A stretch of DNA of 64,000 nt from Polyodon spathula (GCF_017654505.1 NC_054534.1:13785693-13849692), one strand, 5' to 3'; counted from the stretch's first letter, positions 23,776-37,639 are shown. Translations and numbers: made by a program. Notes: a model not told the origin generated them from the sequence alone.

Positions 23776-24839
23776 CCAAACCCTTTTACTGATTATGTCT
23801 GTTAAATTTCTGATGATCAAAATGTTTTAGTCTGGCTGAGTGAATGTTTTCATATTTTAGTATCTTCTTTGTATAAGATGCAGTGTGGATGGACTATGGT
23901 GAGAAATAAGGACCTTTTTCTTTGAAGATAATGCTTACACAGATAGAGGTATTGCCCTGGACAAATTTACTTTAGTAAATGTACTTTGCTTTTGATTTAG
24001 AAACTGTGGTCATGTCTTAGTTGTGGGACATGGGCCACTTTGTGAACAAGGACATTTATCTCATAATCAGGACAATTATGTTGTATAAACTGCATACATT
24101 TAATACATTAAATAATTAAGATGATCTCAGGATTACCAGTCACAGGATTTACTGCATACGTTTATTAGAATCTGTGGTAAGTAGTTACAAAATGTGAGAG
24201 TAAGACCGTACACGGTTTATCCGCAAGTGAAATTATGTCAAAATGAAATTAAAAGGGAACAATACCCCTGTCCAGACAAAATTAAAAACAGATGCTTGCA
24301 AATTTATGACAACCATGCAAAGCATCCCCTCCAAATATTATTTGGAGGGGAGCACAGGATTAATCTTTGTATCATCCGGCATGCAAGAAGCAGTCACAGT
24401 GAACATGCAGACATGCAGTAAAATGGAAAGCAGAGGTTATTAACCTGGAAGCATAGGACTTGAGAATGTAAGAACAAGTAAAGTGCAAGACTTCCTCTCC
24501 CGTGTCACCCAGGTACGTGAAGTACTGCTGCAGCGCAGTGCAATGGGAGCGGGGGAAATACATATGGTCCAAGACATACAAGTATCTCCGCATGTGGCGG
24601 CAGGTATAACTGAAAAACAAGGGGAAGGGAGACAAACAATGAAACAAGCAGATCATTTGGCTTTTCTTTCTCTTTTTGTCAATTTTGAAAGAGGTTTTGT
24701 TTCCATAGTTATGGGAATGTTGGAAAAAAGAAAAGCAGAGGGAAGAAAACAAGAATACAGGCAGAAGAATGCAGAATGAAGGACAGGTGATTGGAAATAA
24801 TGTGTTTTAAAAAGGCATACTGTTTTAAAGCAATATAAC

Positions 24840-25080
24840 TTATGGTAGGGGGGGATTTCATTCTCAAGCTCCTTTGCTTTGGAACTCCAGGCTCTATTCA
24901 GAATGTTGAGTCAATCAGCATTTTAAAATCCTAGCTAAATTTTTTTAACTTTTTAACTTTTACTACCAAGCAGTTTTGAGCTCTTTTTAGTTTGTTCAAT
25001 TTCTTTTGTAAAACGCCCTGGGATGCTTGTTCATTAAGGACGCTATATAAATGAAACTGGTACAGTATGGCATGGTATGG
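24840..25080 (+). mobile_element. LINE 3' end (L2/Rex-like), fragment
   Basis: Contains CTCAAGCTCCTTTGCTTTGGAACTCC, resembling the end of an L2-type ORF2, and then CGCCCTGGGATGCTTG followed by AAGGACGCTATATAAATGAA, a common 3'-UTR tail of fish L2-like LINEs, ending in short TGGCATGGTATGG tandem words. 5'-truncated, no RT motif. Confidence 0.5.
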
Positions 25081-25129
25081 TATTGGAAATAATGAGATGC
25101 ATTAGTGAAATACTCCAAACAGCATTGTA

Positions 25130-25206
25130 CAGCTACTGCTTAAAATGTTTTGTATCACCTACAATTTTAGCATTAAGACATAATAAAAAATAATAAAAAA
25201 AAAAAA

Positions 25207-25285
<79 letters not shown>

Positions 25286-25578
25286 AACATTATTTAGATA
25301 TTTTATTTAACATCACATAATCAAAGAAACTATAAAATTATATTGTGAATAATGCGAAAGTCTACCGGAAGCTGTAATAGTAGTACAGTATTTCATGTTA
25401 GATTTCAATATGCCACATTTTTTCAATTATATCAGTTTTTCGTTAAGTATATGGGAAACTGCAAAGTAGTATGTAACTCAATATGTTAACATAACATTAT
25501 TCGGCTGGTTTCATTCAACTTTATAAAGCAAAATTAGTACATTTTACAGGGTGATGCAAAAGCTTTTGGCCACAGCTG
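25130..25578 (+). mobile_element. Tc1/mariner-type MITE, copy b (longest)
   Basis: Inverted ends CAGCTACTGCTTAAAATGTTTTGTATCACC and, on the right, GGTGATGCAAAAGCTTTTGGCCACAGCTG, flanked by TA (25128-25129 and 25579-25580). A (TA)n array (25209-25283) has grown inside. The interior aligns by eye with the reverse complement of copy a and with the partial copy c. No ORF. Confidence 0.8.
25209..25283. repeat. (TA)n microsatellite inside MITE copy b
   Basis: Uninterrupted TA repeats, absent from copies a and c, so expansion took place after insertion or in this lineage of copies. Confidence 0.97.
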
Positions 25579-26785
25579 TAGAAAAGTCAACTGATGTAGT
25601 TTATTTCTATAAACTCAAACATCTGTTTCTTTTTTACCTTTTTTTTTTTAAATTCCAATATATGTTTACTAATAGATTGTTAATTAAGTCTATTTTTTAG
25701 CCTTTTGAAAAAAAACAACAAAAAACAAAAAAACTGTGGCTTTATAGAAACAACCACTATGGGTTTGCAATTGTAATATCTGCAACTGAAGCCACAATGA
25801 GCTAGTACATAGAAAAAAATCACTATATAAATCCACCTCAAATGGTCATCTCTAAAACCACCTTACTTCAGAAATTCAGCTGGACTCCCATGACTACCAC
25901 AATCTTGAGCGTTGCATGAAGATAGACCCATAAAAAAGACAGCCTTTCATTACTGAAAAACTTTGTTTACTTTAATAAAGGTCTACCTTAAAAGAATCTG
26001 GAAAATTCTCGGTAGCCTGAGCATGGAAAAGCAAAAAGTGTGGTCTGGACTCGTCCCATTAAAAACAATGGTTCCTCATTTTGAACAAAGTTTGCTATTC
26101 AGTTTTTTTCTGGAAATGCTGGCAAACAGCTTGCAGTCATTAAGCAAGACTTGGTTCCTTTTTAGAACGCCTGAGAAATCATTACTTCTCCTGCCAGTGC
26201 TGTTTTACATTGTTCTTGGAGCATAAATTAACAGGCGGTTACAGAAATGCAAGTCTAGTTCATGTAGTTCCTTTGAAATGTAGTAATATTCTTGGCATAG
26301 ACCTTAAGTAAAAATCTTACAGGGGACTTTTTTTTTAATGTTATTACTATTTTTTCATAAAGGTTCACTGGTGCAGGTAACCGCTAAGGGATAAGGCCCT
26401 AAGGGCTACTCATATAACCCACACAAAGACATAACATTACATTTAACTTGTATGAATATTCCCACACAGAAAGGAGTTGGTGATTGTGAAATACTAACTG
26501 TATTTAATAATAATGTTGACAGCATGAGAAGTACTTCACTGGCATTGTGAACTAACCAATGGAAGACTGTTGTGTAACTACCAAAGCCAGTTATTCCTCA
26601 AAAAGCACAGGAAAAATAAAAAAAAAAAACACACGTGTATTACATAATAATCCATATTTCTGTATCACTTGGGCTTGAAGGGCAGATGTGGCAGGTTTTT
26701 CTTTTTCAAATGTTATATTTTTTTACTGTGCTAGTATTACAATATCCAACATGTATATTTATTTCTTTAAAAATAAATGACAACT

Positions 26786-26798
26786 GTGTGTGTATGTG

Positions 26799-26876
<78 letters not shown>
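26786..26876. repeat. (TG)n(TA)n microsatellite
   Basis: Short TG-rich lead-in followed by a long TA tract; produces a chance poly-Ile-Tyr ORF. Confidence 0.97.
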
Positions 26877-26879
<3 letters not shown>

Positions 26880-27970
26880 TACATGGCAGATTACAATGAT
26901 GCATGAGATTTCTAACCTGCCTTTTTCAGAGTTAAATGGAATACACCTGCAGTCCTGTCCCCTTTACCCCATCCCAGCAAAGAGAAACAAACCTTCCCTT
27001 TAAATGAAGCCAGATAACCCTGTCGGTCATTATTGCTTAATTATATAAAATTTGCAACAGTATTCTATAAGCCTACCTAGCAACCTAACCCACTGCTCTC
27101 CACCTACCTCTGAAGACTGTTCATACTATTCATCTAGTTGTTAACCAGAAAGACACCCACTTTAGCACATTATATACAGTGAATTTGTATGGCACTTAGA
27201 GTATATTTTTCACATTGCACTGTTTGGTGAATTACTGCATTCAGCTGATGTATTAGCATTGATTGGCTCTCTGTTTACCAATTACTCTGAAACAGCAGAA
27301 TGTCTGGCTCAAATGAACAAAAAGGTTGCTGTCCCCTGTGCAAGAATATAGAGGGCTGATGCACTGTGGCATTTTTCCTTCGAGTTCTGCGCCACCGTGA
27401 TGGCACAAAACACAAACAGAAACCTCAAAAAATAAGTAAAAGCAACATTAATTCAATGGCTTCTTTCTCTGCTCTTCTTGCAAATGAAGTTTGTACTGAT
27501 ATACATCTGTTACACAGTAGCACAGCCTACAGTGGTAGACAAGCTGGTAGAGGTTCAGACAGGAAGCCTTGCAGTAAATTCCTTTTTCCCCCGGCAAATC
27601 TGCAATGTGATGCCCCTTATCTAGCGCCCTGCGGTAACAAGCTGGCTCAGTAATGTTCTGTGTTCTATTCTTTTTAAAACAGTCTTAAGATAAATAGAAC
27701 TGAAGAGGAATTCTCTCAGCACAGAGACAACTGGACACCCCTGAAAGCAACAGTCTTTGAAAAAAGGAAACTGCATCATGAAGCTGTTCAAAGGAATCAC
27801 CAGTTCTGGCTTAAATCTCTGGTCATTATACTCAAAAGCAAGTGAATAAAGCTTCACTGATGAACGATTTCACAGATCACACTGGCCCAAGCATGGTGGA
27901 TCACCTGCCTCCTCGTGGCTGAGGGAGCAGTTCTATTGCCATGCCTATAGAATCACTGATCTTTTTTCTT

Positions 27971-27973
<3 letters not shown>

Positions 27974-28003
<30 letters not shown>
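27974..28003. repeat. Poly(T) run
   Basis: About 30 T. It may be the tail of a minus-strand retroposon, but no body was recognised upstream of it on that strand. Confidence 0.95.
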
Positions 28004-28008
<5 letters not shown>

Positions 28009-29748
28009 GCAAAACATGTCCAGTGTTGGTCGAACAACGTAGTGGTTTTGTGAAGTGGACTACTATAAACTGGAGGGAAGTTGAAAGCGGCAAAACTCAT
28101 TTGACCTGTGAACTAAAACAAGATTTGAACATAGACCGCCAGGTGAAAGGCTAGTCAATCTTGTCTCTGTGTCACCACACAGTGGAGAGACACATTTGTC
28201 AGAGACAGAACAACTCCAAATAAAGTAATGCAGCAACAAAAAAACAAAAACATTTGAGCAACATAAAATTACATTTTTACCCAAGTCTACAAATGCCACA
28301 AACACCCACTGAGTCACATAATGGCAGTGCAGATGGATGAACAATTAACAAATACCACTCATCTTGTGTTTCACCAGCTTTACACATTATTTAGTTCAGG
28401 GATTTAAATTATTACTAGAAGTACATATACTGCAGTCATAAACGGTTACACAATTTCTTATCTGGAGGTACATTTTTATTTTATTTTATTAAAAATAGCT
28501 TTACAGGCATAAGCAAGGTTATGTAATGTAGTGCTCAAGATGGCAGTCCTTATGCTACTGTAGCACTGGGGATCCAGTTCATTTTTTTTCCTATCCCTCA
28601 AACTACCATGTCCTTCAACCCTACCCCCTAATCGTTGACAGTGCATTTATAACATGTTTAATAATCAAAACACCAAGGTCTAAACAGCAATTTCCATTGA
28701 AACAATTGTGACAAGACCCTCAAATCTAATTTCACATTTCAAGCAAACAGTCTTGAAAAGACTGCAATTGTTATTTGTTAGATTTGAGTATGTCATCGCC
28801 TGAAAGGCCTACTTTTACACTGAACAGGTTAGGCATTAATATTCTGTAGTTGGTTGTTCACAAGAGGGAAATATATCCAATTCAAGATTAAAAAAAAAAA
28901 AAAAAATGCAATAATTTATTTACATTTAAGTATGGTACTATGAATTTATATTAAACTGAAACACATATTTATGTCGCCAGAATTAAGGACCAGAATTTAA
29001 AACAGCAGTGCAAGAATTAACTTAAGCATTTGAACATAATTAAGTCAGAGGCAGGTTATACCAGAGTTTAAGCCAAATCACGTTACACTGAAACCCTGAC
29101 GAAATTATTTATTTAAGCACAACTGGGACAAGTCAATTAACTGAAATGTGTAACTGTTCCTCAGCAGCCTGTTGCTAAGGGAAGCATTTGTTTCTGCTTT
29201 TTCTGTGGCTTTATCTTTGCAGTGAATATCCCAACAATCTCTTGTCACAAAAAAAATATTAAAGCATGTTTGAGTATTTTTTTTTTTTTTTTTTGTAATG
29301 CTTACTTTTATCCTTTTTATCAATTTTTCAACAGCAGTGAAAGGCTTTTTAGCTTGGCTGGCTGTGTTGTTACCATTTAGTTTGTGCACACCAAGAGGCT
29401 GCCACACACGAGAGGCGATGCGATTTTTCATTGGGCGACAAGATACTTTCGCAGCGACATGACCACACACACACCAGAAACAACACGGGGGCGAAGCGGC
29501 AGATTTGAAAACTGCCAGATATATAAAACTATTACAAATTGCTATTGACAAAACTATGATGAAGAGTAATATATTCCAAGTAAATAATAATACATAAATA
29601 AACCAGTTAAAAGATATATGCTTGTAATTAGAGAAAAAGTTCAATTAAGGAACACCTCAATATTAACCAAGCCTTACTTCAACTTGCCCTGCAGTAACAG
29701 GCTGACTCAGAAATGTTCTGCGTTTGGGTTGCTAGTAAAATAGCTTAC

Positions 29749-29843
29749 CTGATAATTCTTTGGGCCGCATACTGATGAAGAGAACGGAACTGAGACGACA
29801 TATTAGCTAAAGCTGCCAGACAGTTTGTGTGAAGGTATTTGTC
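29749..29843 (-). CDS. DYM: DYM exon E (dymeclin, internal coding exon)
   Basis: 95 bases: 31 codons plus two bases (AG) of a split Ser codon. It reads [20 protein letters not shown] then [11 protein letters not shown], nearly identical to mammalian dymeclin. The acceptor is TTCTCTTCCTCTAG and the donor is ATCAG|GTAAGC. Its last two bases pair with the first C of exon F to give AGC, so phase is conserved across a 20.3-kb intron. Confidence 0.97.
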
Positions 29844-30491
29844 CTAGAGGAAGAGAAAAAATGTACTAATTTGCAAAGCAGATTATAACCTTTTCAACAC
29901 CATTGTAACCTATCCTATCAAGTGATGTACACATCAACACAAAACTGAAAAGGACAAAAGCACCTAAATGTACAATTATAACAATATCTGAAGCACTGGC
30001 AGTAATTGAAAAACCAACTTCCAGTATTTTTGAACCAAAAATGTGGTTACTCAAATGAATACTGCTTTTTTTCTTTTTGAAGAAATGTAGCAACAAAACA
30101 TGGATACACTTCAAGTCTGAAAATTTGAGTTTCCATTCACAAAGACACATTTTACATTTCAGAAAGCCAGAACTCAGTTTGGCAATTGCACTGGGCAATT
30201 TCTGTGGTTTGTGATACAGTTTTGTTTGTGCTATACATTGTTTAGTAGGCCTGCTAACTATTTATCAAGCCTAAACAGTTTAAAAGTACTGGAGTTATCT
30301 TTCCAAGAATATGACAACACTCTGCTGTTTTAAATAATTAGATTTCCTGGACCACTATACAACTCTCCGTTGTTTAGAGTTGAAACACCTCAATTTATTT
30401 AATATATAACAGTGATTGTGTTCAGTTCTGAGTTATGGGGATTTGGGTGCAAAACCCAAGCTACTGTATCTACTACATTATATATACATAT

Positions 30492-30492
30492 A

Positions 30493-30532
<40 letters not shown>
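30492..30532. repeat. (CA)n microsatellite
   Basis: CA repeats that run directly into the CAGTGCTCCC terminus of the Tigger-like element. Confidence 0.97.
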
Positions 30533-30534
<2 letters not shown>

Positions 30535-31326
30535 GCTCCCTCGCTACAAGGTTCTCATTATAACGCGTCTCGGATATAACGATCCTACAGCATGTCCCCC
30601 AGTTCCCTATACTAGTGATTCATGCAATATTTATACAGTAAAAACAGTACCGGTGTTGTTCAAACTATAAACAACTTCTCAGTCTAACTTCCATTTCTGT
30701 CTCTCCCTTTTGATACAGTATCTGAACTGAAGAAAAGCTGTGCTGGCACTTTATAACACAGACATCTGATTCAGCATTCGTTTTATAGCTAAATAAATAT
30801 CAGGCCTATTACATGGTTATCTTAATGTATTTAATTATTTGCTGTGAGAGGAGCCGCTGCTTTCTCCGGAGATGAGACACTTCAGCTTCGCTTCAGCCCC
30901 ACTCCTGTATCCGAACCTGGGACAGCCCATTCCCTCTTCCCCTCTCCCGACCCTCTCTCCTTCTCAAACTTGGTTTGCTTGTCTGTCATTTCGAACTGAA
31001 CTCCCGACCACCATTTAGTCAGGCTAGTTATAGTTTAAAAATTGCTAATTAAAATGATCCATGAGTGGGAATGTTACCTTTTTTTTTTTTTTTTTAATTA
31101 TAGAGTTGATTACATGGTGTTTTATGAATGGTTAATTCACTGAAAGTTACATTTTTGCTTCACTTTATGTGGACTATACAGAAGGATTTATTTTATTTTG
31201 TAATTTAATCAGATGTGTGTTATGTCTCCCACGGCACACCCCACCCCCTCTCCCATTTATAACGCTCTTTGTTTGCAATGCTCATATTGTGTGTCCCCTG
31301 ACCTGTGTTATAGCGAGGGAACACTG
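30531..31326. mobile_element. pogo/Tigger-like non-autonomous DNA transposon
   Basis: Inverted ends: CAGTGCTCCCTCGCTACAAGG on the left and, on the right, TTATAGCGAGGGAACACTG, complementary over about 17 bp. The right end is followed by TA (31327-31328). CAGTG-TCCCTCG-TATA ends are typical of pogo/Tigger elements of the Tc1/mariner superfamily. The 796-bp interior has no transposase ORF; it contains a GC-richer stretch (30840-31010) and a T-run at 31078-31095. The left TA is obscured by the CA microsatellite. Confidence 0.75.
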
Positions 31327-32337
31327 TATTAATTTACATTTGCATGGGACAGAATACATTAATCACACACTAATGCATGTCTCAAGTTGGTTTTGGGAAA
31401 TAATGCATGAGTAGTACAGCCATTCTGACCCATGCGTTATTTTATATATTTCATGTTTCTTAAAGCATACAAAAGCAAATAACATTTATAAACAAACCAC
31501 CACCATTGCCGCTCTCGCTACACAGCCAGAACAGCAGAGCTGTACAATAAAGACACTGTTCAAAGTCTTCCTCATTTCACCTTATTATTGACAAGATAAA
31601 AATCAAAAGGTGATTGTACAAATCTTTCACTTATCTCTCTTTTTCTTCCACAGAACACAAATATGACTTATCAGCAAGTGTTTTTTATATTCAAAATTTC
31701 TAGGATCAGCTCTGTCCGAGGCAAAGACGTTTATTTCGTCTACCTTGACCATTTCTGATCCCATCTAGAAGTAGGGGATATTGCCTTGATGGTAGAAAGA
31801 ATTAATAAATCACACTGCCCGTCAAACTTGGCAATTACCCTTGTAGTTCACCTCTGTTTTGTGCAGCCCTTTTTAAATTATGCTATTCCTTATTTTAAAC
31901 ACTAATAAAAGCAATTTTAACATAAATTTATGACAACATTAAAAATCTAAGACTGTGTCACTTCACCATGCAGTGAGGTAAAAAAAAAAAAAAAATATCA
32001 GCTTCTTTGAAAAGAATTGAAGAATTAAACAATGTATAGGATCCATACTTATATTTAGATCTGAGAATAACATTATAATGCCTTATTAGTTGAAGTGCTC
32101 TTGGCTAAGTCCCACCTACATGATTAACTGCTTCTAATAATGTCCATGCACAGACATTGATCTTATCTTGGACCACCCAATGTTACCTTTGGTAAGGTAG
32201 TCCAAGATCAGTGCAAATTGGGGTCTGTGAAACCAGCTGCACAAACAGTTAATAGCTTACATGGTACCTAACTAGCAACACAGATACATTTAAAAATAAT
32301 AATGAAACAAACAGAAAAAGCAGCCACAGAAGCTCAC

Positions 32338-32451
32338 CCTTGTTCTTGTCATGTTGAACTGAATGGTCCGAATCACCACCAGTATTAGCAGACTCCCAAG
32401 GGAAATTTCAGTCAGAGCACGCTCAGTGTACCAGGTAATGTTTTTTAATAT
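32338..32451 (-). CDS. DYM: DYM exon D (dymeclin, internal coding exon)
   Basis: Exactly 38 codons, phase 0 on both sides. The peptide starts [20 protein letters not shown], continues [11 protein letters not shown] and ends FNMTRTR. This matches a highly conserved helix-rich block of vertebrate dymeclin. The acceptor is TTTATTCCCCATAG and the donor is AGG|GTGAGC. It lies 9.9 kb downstream of exon C in gene order, so one exon skip here would remove 38 residues without shifting the frame. Confidence 0.97.
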
Positions 32452-34504
32452 CTATGGGGAATAAAAAGAAAAACACAGTCACAAGCTGATTCCCAGTGGT
32501 TAATTGTACTTATAGCACTTTGCCATTTCAAGAGCACTTGCTTATTCTGGACAACATAACTGTGCACCTGCCACTCTGTCAAGGAAATTCATGGTTAAAT
32601 TCATTTTAATATAAGCATTTCTCAGATATTTAATTCTGTTGTCTGTACTGACATGTTGTGGGGATTGGGTTGTTAACACAGATTCCAGAACATTCTTAAC
32701 CAGATCTACTTCAAAAAGCTGATTAGATAAGGCACAGGCCACAAACTGTATTAACTCTTTGAAACTCGCCTTCCAAAATGCTACCTGATTATCTTGCCTC
32801 CTAAGGTGTCATAAAACTTACCAAGGGAAGCTACAGTGCAGTTGTACCATTATTGTGTTAAAAGTTAGTTAAAATGCTTTAAGAATAATTTGTAATTACA
32901 TAACTTGTGAACACAAGTTTAATAGTTATTTTAAGTAAGTTTCCCCATAAATCTGTAAAAGTGTTTATTGTGTTTTAAAAGAATATTATAAACTAATAAC
33001 TATTTTTAAATATTATCCTTTGATTGTATTATGATGTGTTTTATATGCCTGTAATCATAATTTTGTATAGAGAATTCATATGCTTCTCCAATAAATGTAA
33101 CTAAAGTTATATTGAATAGGTTTAAATGATAAATGTAAACTCCTTTGATAACGAAATAGGTGGATACATTCCATTTCTAACACACCCTTTTTGTGTGACT
33201 CGCAACTGTCTATGAAATACTGTGAACCAATGGAAGGACCGACAAAGAAGTTTACAGAAAAGGGAATGCCTATACATTGTGTTATTTAAACTCAAAATAA
33301 GGATTTTCTTCTCTCTGGATTTGCTCACTGGATTTGCTCTTTCTTCAAAACATCTCATTGCTCTCAACTCATCAAACTCTGAAGTTCTTCAATGAAGACA
33401 CACTGATGTAATCTTCAAAGCTGTCTGGGAGAAGATGGGCTTCCTCCGGAACGATGAAAGCTTTTGCCTACAGCCTTCACAGAGATACTGTACAACTAAC
33501 TTCCACAGAGAGAATGACCGTGTTAAGAAGACTTTGTTTCAAACATTGCACCAACAGAATAAGTATCAAACTTATATTGTGTGTTTACAAGTAACTGAAC
33601 TGAAGCCATGATATTGATATCGTCACAATACATAATGCGTACTTAGCCACATGGAAGCTGGCGCACATAAATGTAATGCGTGACTGAACCGAACAATGCA
33701 TGATGAACTAAAAAGACTGCTTCACCAATGCAGAACTCTATGACCAGAGAGCACATCAATGATTTATTATGAACATTTAACAATGCATTACTTTTCCTTG
33801 AATGTTTTATTTTGTTTCTTCTTTATACATATGTTTTTAACAATGAAGCCTAACCTTTATTCTTCTTCCTTTGAGAATATGAATAAATGTAATAATAATT
33901 TGGATTGTTAGGTTTCTTTTTGTCTTATAACAAATACACATCAATGTTGATTTGAAATACTTAAACATACATAATATTAATTGTTAATCTCTTTTCATCA
34001 TGAATCTAGGAATAATTAGCCAGAATCGTTAGTTCTTATTGAGGTATTGTGTTTCTTATGGTTAATAATTACATTATGAGCTATAATGGGTATTTTCTTT
34101 AATGGTAATTGGCGAGGACACAGTTGTGACATAAACCCTAGATCTACAACATAAATATGCACGACAACTCTAGAGTCAGTAGACCCTATGCATGGATAGA
34201 TTGCATCACTTATCTGTGTGGAGGTAAGTAGGTTAAAGAAAAATAAACATTTCTGTCAATGCTTTAAGAGACATATAACACTTCAACAAATCAGAGGCCT
34301 GTACAGTGGAAGAGTAGGTTGCTATGGGTCTGTGTAGTTCAGCAGGGTTAAGTTCTGGGAAATAGTAAGGCAAGTGAAGTACGGTAAATTCGTGCGAGGT
34401 TCAAACAATGTCTGGTTCCCAACATAAATGTGTCTGAAAATATTGATAACATTTAGGAAGCACCTTTACAAATACAGAATAACGCAAAAGATGACTGTAA
34501 TTAG

Positions 34505-34680
34505 GGCTTCTGGTTTTTGGTTTTAACTGATAAAAACCGTTAAAACACCCCTGATACATAAAATAAATAAATCGGTGTATAGCCAACAAACACCAGAAAA
34601 CACAACAAAAACACTGGAAATGGTTACTCAATTCACCCTTTCCCATTTAAAACTACTGCTACTTCTACTACAAAAAACCC
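34505..34680. mobile_element. Possible hAT-like end fragment
   Basis: TTAGGGCTTCTGGTTTTTGGTTTTAACTGATAAAAACCG resembles the start of a dispersed vertebrate hAT-type repeat. No matching opposite end was seen. Confidence 0.2.
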
Positions 34681-37334
34681 CCCCAAAAAAACAACTACCT
34701 TTCCTAGTGCAGCTGGGCAATGTCCCGCCTTGATTTGTTCTGAATACTTTAAACCCACCTCAACTACTGTGTGGCAGCACATTTCCACACATTTCTAGGA
34801 AGATTTAAAATGAGAACAATTTGGAATGGAGGCTTGTTCGCAGGATTTAAAGCTGTATTACAGTAAAGACACAGAGGATTTAAAACAGAATTGCAAATTC
34901 TGGAGAAATGTTAAAAAATTCCTACACATAAAAACCCCAAAAGAATGTGCCCATGACCATAAGAATTTTGTTGTGGAAGACTGCAAAGAAAAGAAGGTAA
35001 AACTTAAGCGTGCAAGTACTGTCGAGTTACTACTATGATCCCCCCCTCCCCCCTCACAGCACCCACTTTGTGCAATTTCAGAAAACGTTGATCATTTTTT
35101 ATAGCAATTTTCGGCAGAAATGTATAAAGTACATTAAAATCACATTTGAAGCAACATACTCTTTGATTTTTGCTCTGCAAATACCAATATTGGGGTTTGT
35201 GAAGGTGATTAAATGTTGTTTTATTTATTTATTTATTTTTTTGAGCCATAGTACCCTCAATTATAAAGGAAATACATAAACAAGTCAACAGAAAACTTGT
35301 GTCATTGAATTTTATTAGGTTTCTTTTAGTGTAAATATAGCTCTATTAAGTGTTTAACAGTTATGAATGATAGACAGGATTTGAGTTATTACATTTGAAA
35401 ATCACAAAGGTCATCCACTCACTGAACGCCACTTACGACTTCATATGCTTAGGTATGATTCAACCTGCATGAGGAATGTGCCTTGTATGTTTTCTTAACT
35501 CACTCCAATTTTTTAAAAAAAAATAAATTCATATGTAATGGAAAATTGCATTTTTTTAAACTGGCTATGTGAGCTTCATATGGAAAAAAGATTTTTAAAA
35601 ACGATGAATTGGCCTCTCACGTTATGGTAAGAGGGGGACGAAGCTACCGTTACCTCAAATGTTGGATTAATGGCTTTTTTCTCTTTTATTAGAAAAGTCT
35701 GTTCGCAAAGTAATTTGTTAACAATATTTCACCGTCTCATATAATGGAAACTTGCCAGCATTGACCCATTCATGAAAGAAAAGAGGAACATTAAAACACA
35801 GTAGATGATACTGTGGATAAACAGTATGTAGGATATTTTCAATTTGTCTCCTCTTTAAAACAAAACAGGGCTTAATGTTTTGTTGTTTTAAACAGACACA
35901 TGGCTAGATATGTTAAAATAAGATATAGAAACAATACTTTCTTTGGCCCTTTTAAAAAAACAAAATATTCTTGGAATGGAATTGGGGGTTTCACATGATG
36001 GTATCCTCATGCAAGGTGAAAAATGACCAGCACGCATCAAGTGATTTCACATTAAAATTTGTACTAGGTTTCAAATAAATCAAAGTGTACGTCAGTGTTA
36101 AAGTACACTGTGCAGCATCAAAATGTTGAGTGACAGTGAATTTTTAATCGGTTTTGAGCTCACAACCCAACCCACCCCCACCCCCTAAATAACAGAAATA
36201 AAAACAAATAGAGCTAAATCAAGTACAAATTATTCTGAGACATCTCCAATGCTCCTATCTGGGAACAATGTGCTGTGTTTACTCATGTCTGAGAGCTGGG
36301 TTGCTACTAGACACTGCACTTTTTGTGTTGCACAAAGCATGAATGTTACTTCTTGCCATTAGAGGTTATTCTCTCACCCAATAACACTCTCAAAATATCT
36401 AAAAGGTACATTTCTCATGCATTTATTTCAGCTGCTTTAGATAATTGAATTAATACCATGAGATATGTGTTATGCCGAAGCCTAGCAACTTCTGTTAATC
36501 ATAACAACTGAGTTGGAAGGGAGCTAGTTCATTAGCTACTTTTATTACATATCTGTGTGTTTCCCAGTCTTCACTACTTGTTTTGTATGTTATAGACAAC
36601 TAGTGTACTCAACAAAACAGAGAAAGAATAATATTTGCAAAGCTTTGTGAAGTTAAGCATTAGCATGTTCTTTATGCAGTACTGAGTAAATAATTTGTTC
36701 ACGCTTTAGTTTAAGGACCGCCTATTAACTATTAACAACCAGCTAATAAACATGTTAATACACTGTATACATTATTTATTTTTCTGTTGTTAGTTCATAT
36801 ATAATTGGCCAGCTAAAACTGCAAACATCACAGGACCCTACGGATAATCAATTCCCAGTCTATCCATTTTTTAAAATTAGTTAAAATTGTTACTGCAGTA
36901 ATGTTTAGCAAATTAAATCAGGTTTTTATTAGTGGGTGTCTTAACCACAATGCAAAAGAGCCGGGCTCATCTGCATTCGTGGTTATTAGAGCTTTTAACC
37001 TCATCTCACCGACAGGGAACAGAATCCATAATGGCAGTGCATCACACAACACTGCCCATTACATTAGTTTATAAAGATCTTAATGTACAGCCCTTAACTC
37101 AAAATGAACAACCTTTGTTAACAGTTAATAAACTAAAAAAAAACAGCCCTTAAATAAATCATTTTAAGACAATTTAGATTTAGATCAGGTGATGTTACAT
37201 AGTCTGTATACCAGTGAGAGCCAGCCCCATCTTGTGAACAGCTGCTGTGAATTAAGTTTTCTCTTGAATTACTGGCTTTACACAGTGGCTGTGTTCTGTA
37301 TGGCGCTGTCTTTTACCACTATACACACACTTTG

Positions 37335-37430
37335 GTTTCTCTAGTCCATCGGTTTTCAAACTGGGATATGCATACCAGCTCTCATCAGGGGGTACCCAAG
37401 AAAAATCCTGTAATGGCGGACAATGGATTT
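37335..37430 (+). repeat. hAT-type terminal repeat fragment
   Basis: CATCGGTTTTCAAACTGGGATATGCATACC resembles the Charlie-type hAT end CAG-GGTTCTCAAACTGGGGTACG. Isolated fragment. Confidence 0.3.
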
Positions 37431-37639
37431 TCTTTTACCACGTTACTAAATTTAGTAATAGAATCGTAGTCTGTAGTCTGAGCTAAAAATAAATTATGAT
37501 GTTGCTTATTTTAAAAATGTGTAGTATTTACTAGGTAAGTTTACTTTCTGGAATTGAAATGTTCAGTGTTAGTAGTTTAATCAGTTCAGTGTTTTAGCTA
37601 CATTTACGTTTTTAAATAACAGTATCAGTGAGTTATTAG

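Larger units (their letters stand above)
9419..29748 (-). other. DYM: DYM intron between exons E and F
   Basis: 20,330 bp, the largest complete intron here and the main site of transposon accumulation (14.8-25.6 kb). Stretches 9430-12480, 12570-14800, 23780-24840 and 26880-27970 hold no recognised gene or element. A few mononucleotide and dinucleotide runs are listed separately. Confidence 0.85.
29844..32337 (-). other. DYM: DYM intron between exons D and E
   Basis: 2494 bp with GTGAGC donor and CCTCTAG acceptor. About a third is a pogo/Tigger-like element at 30531-31326 next to a (CA)n array. Nothing else was identified. Confidence 0.85.

Noticed and set aside
29105..29644. 179-codon minus-strand ORF next to DYM exon E
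   Set aside because: It starts outside any exon, is interrupted by a poly-Lys run from a T-tract, has no recognisable motif and does not connect to the DYM frame by good splice sites. Treated as chance.
32155..32225. Imperfect inverted repeat (ATCTTGGAC / GTCCAAGATCA)
   Set aside because: Short arms with gaps and no flanking duplication; could be chance or an old MITE scrap.
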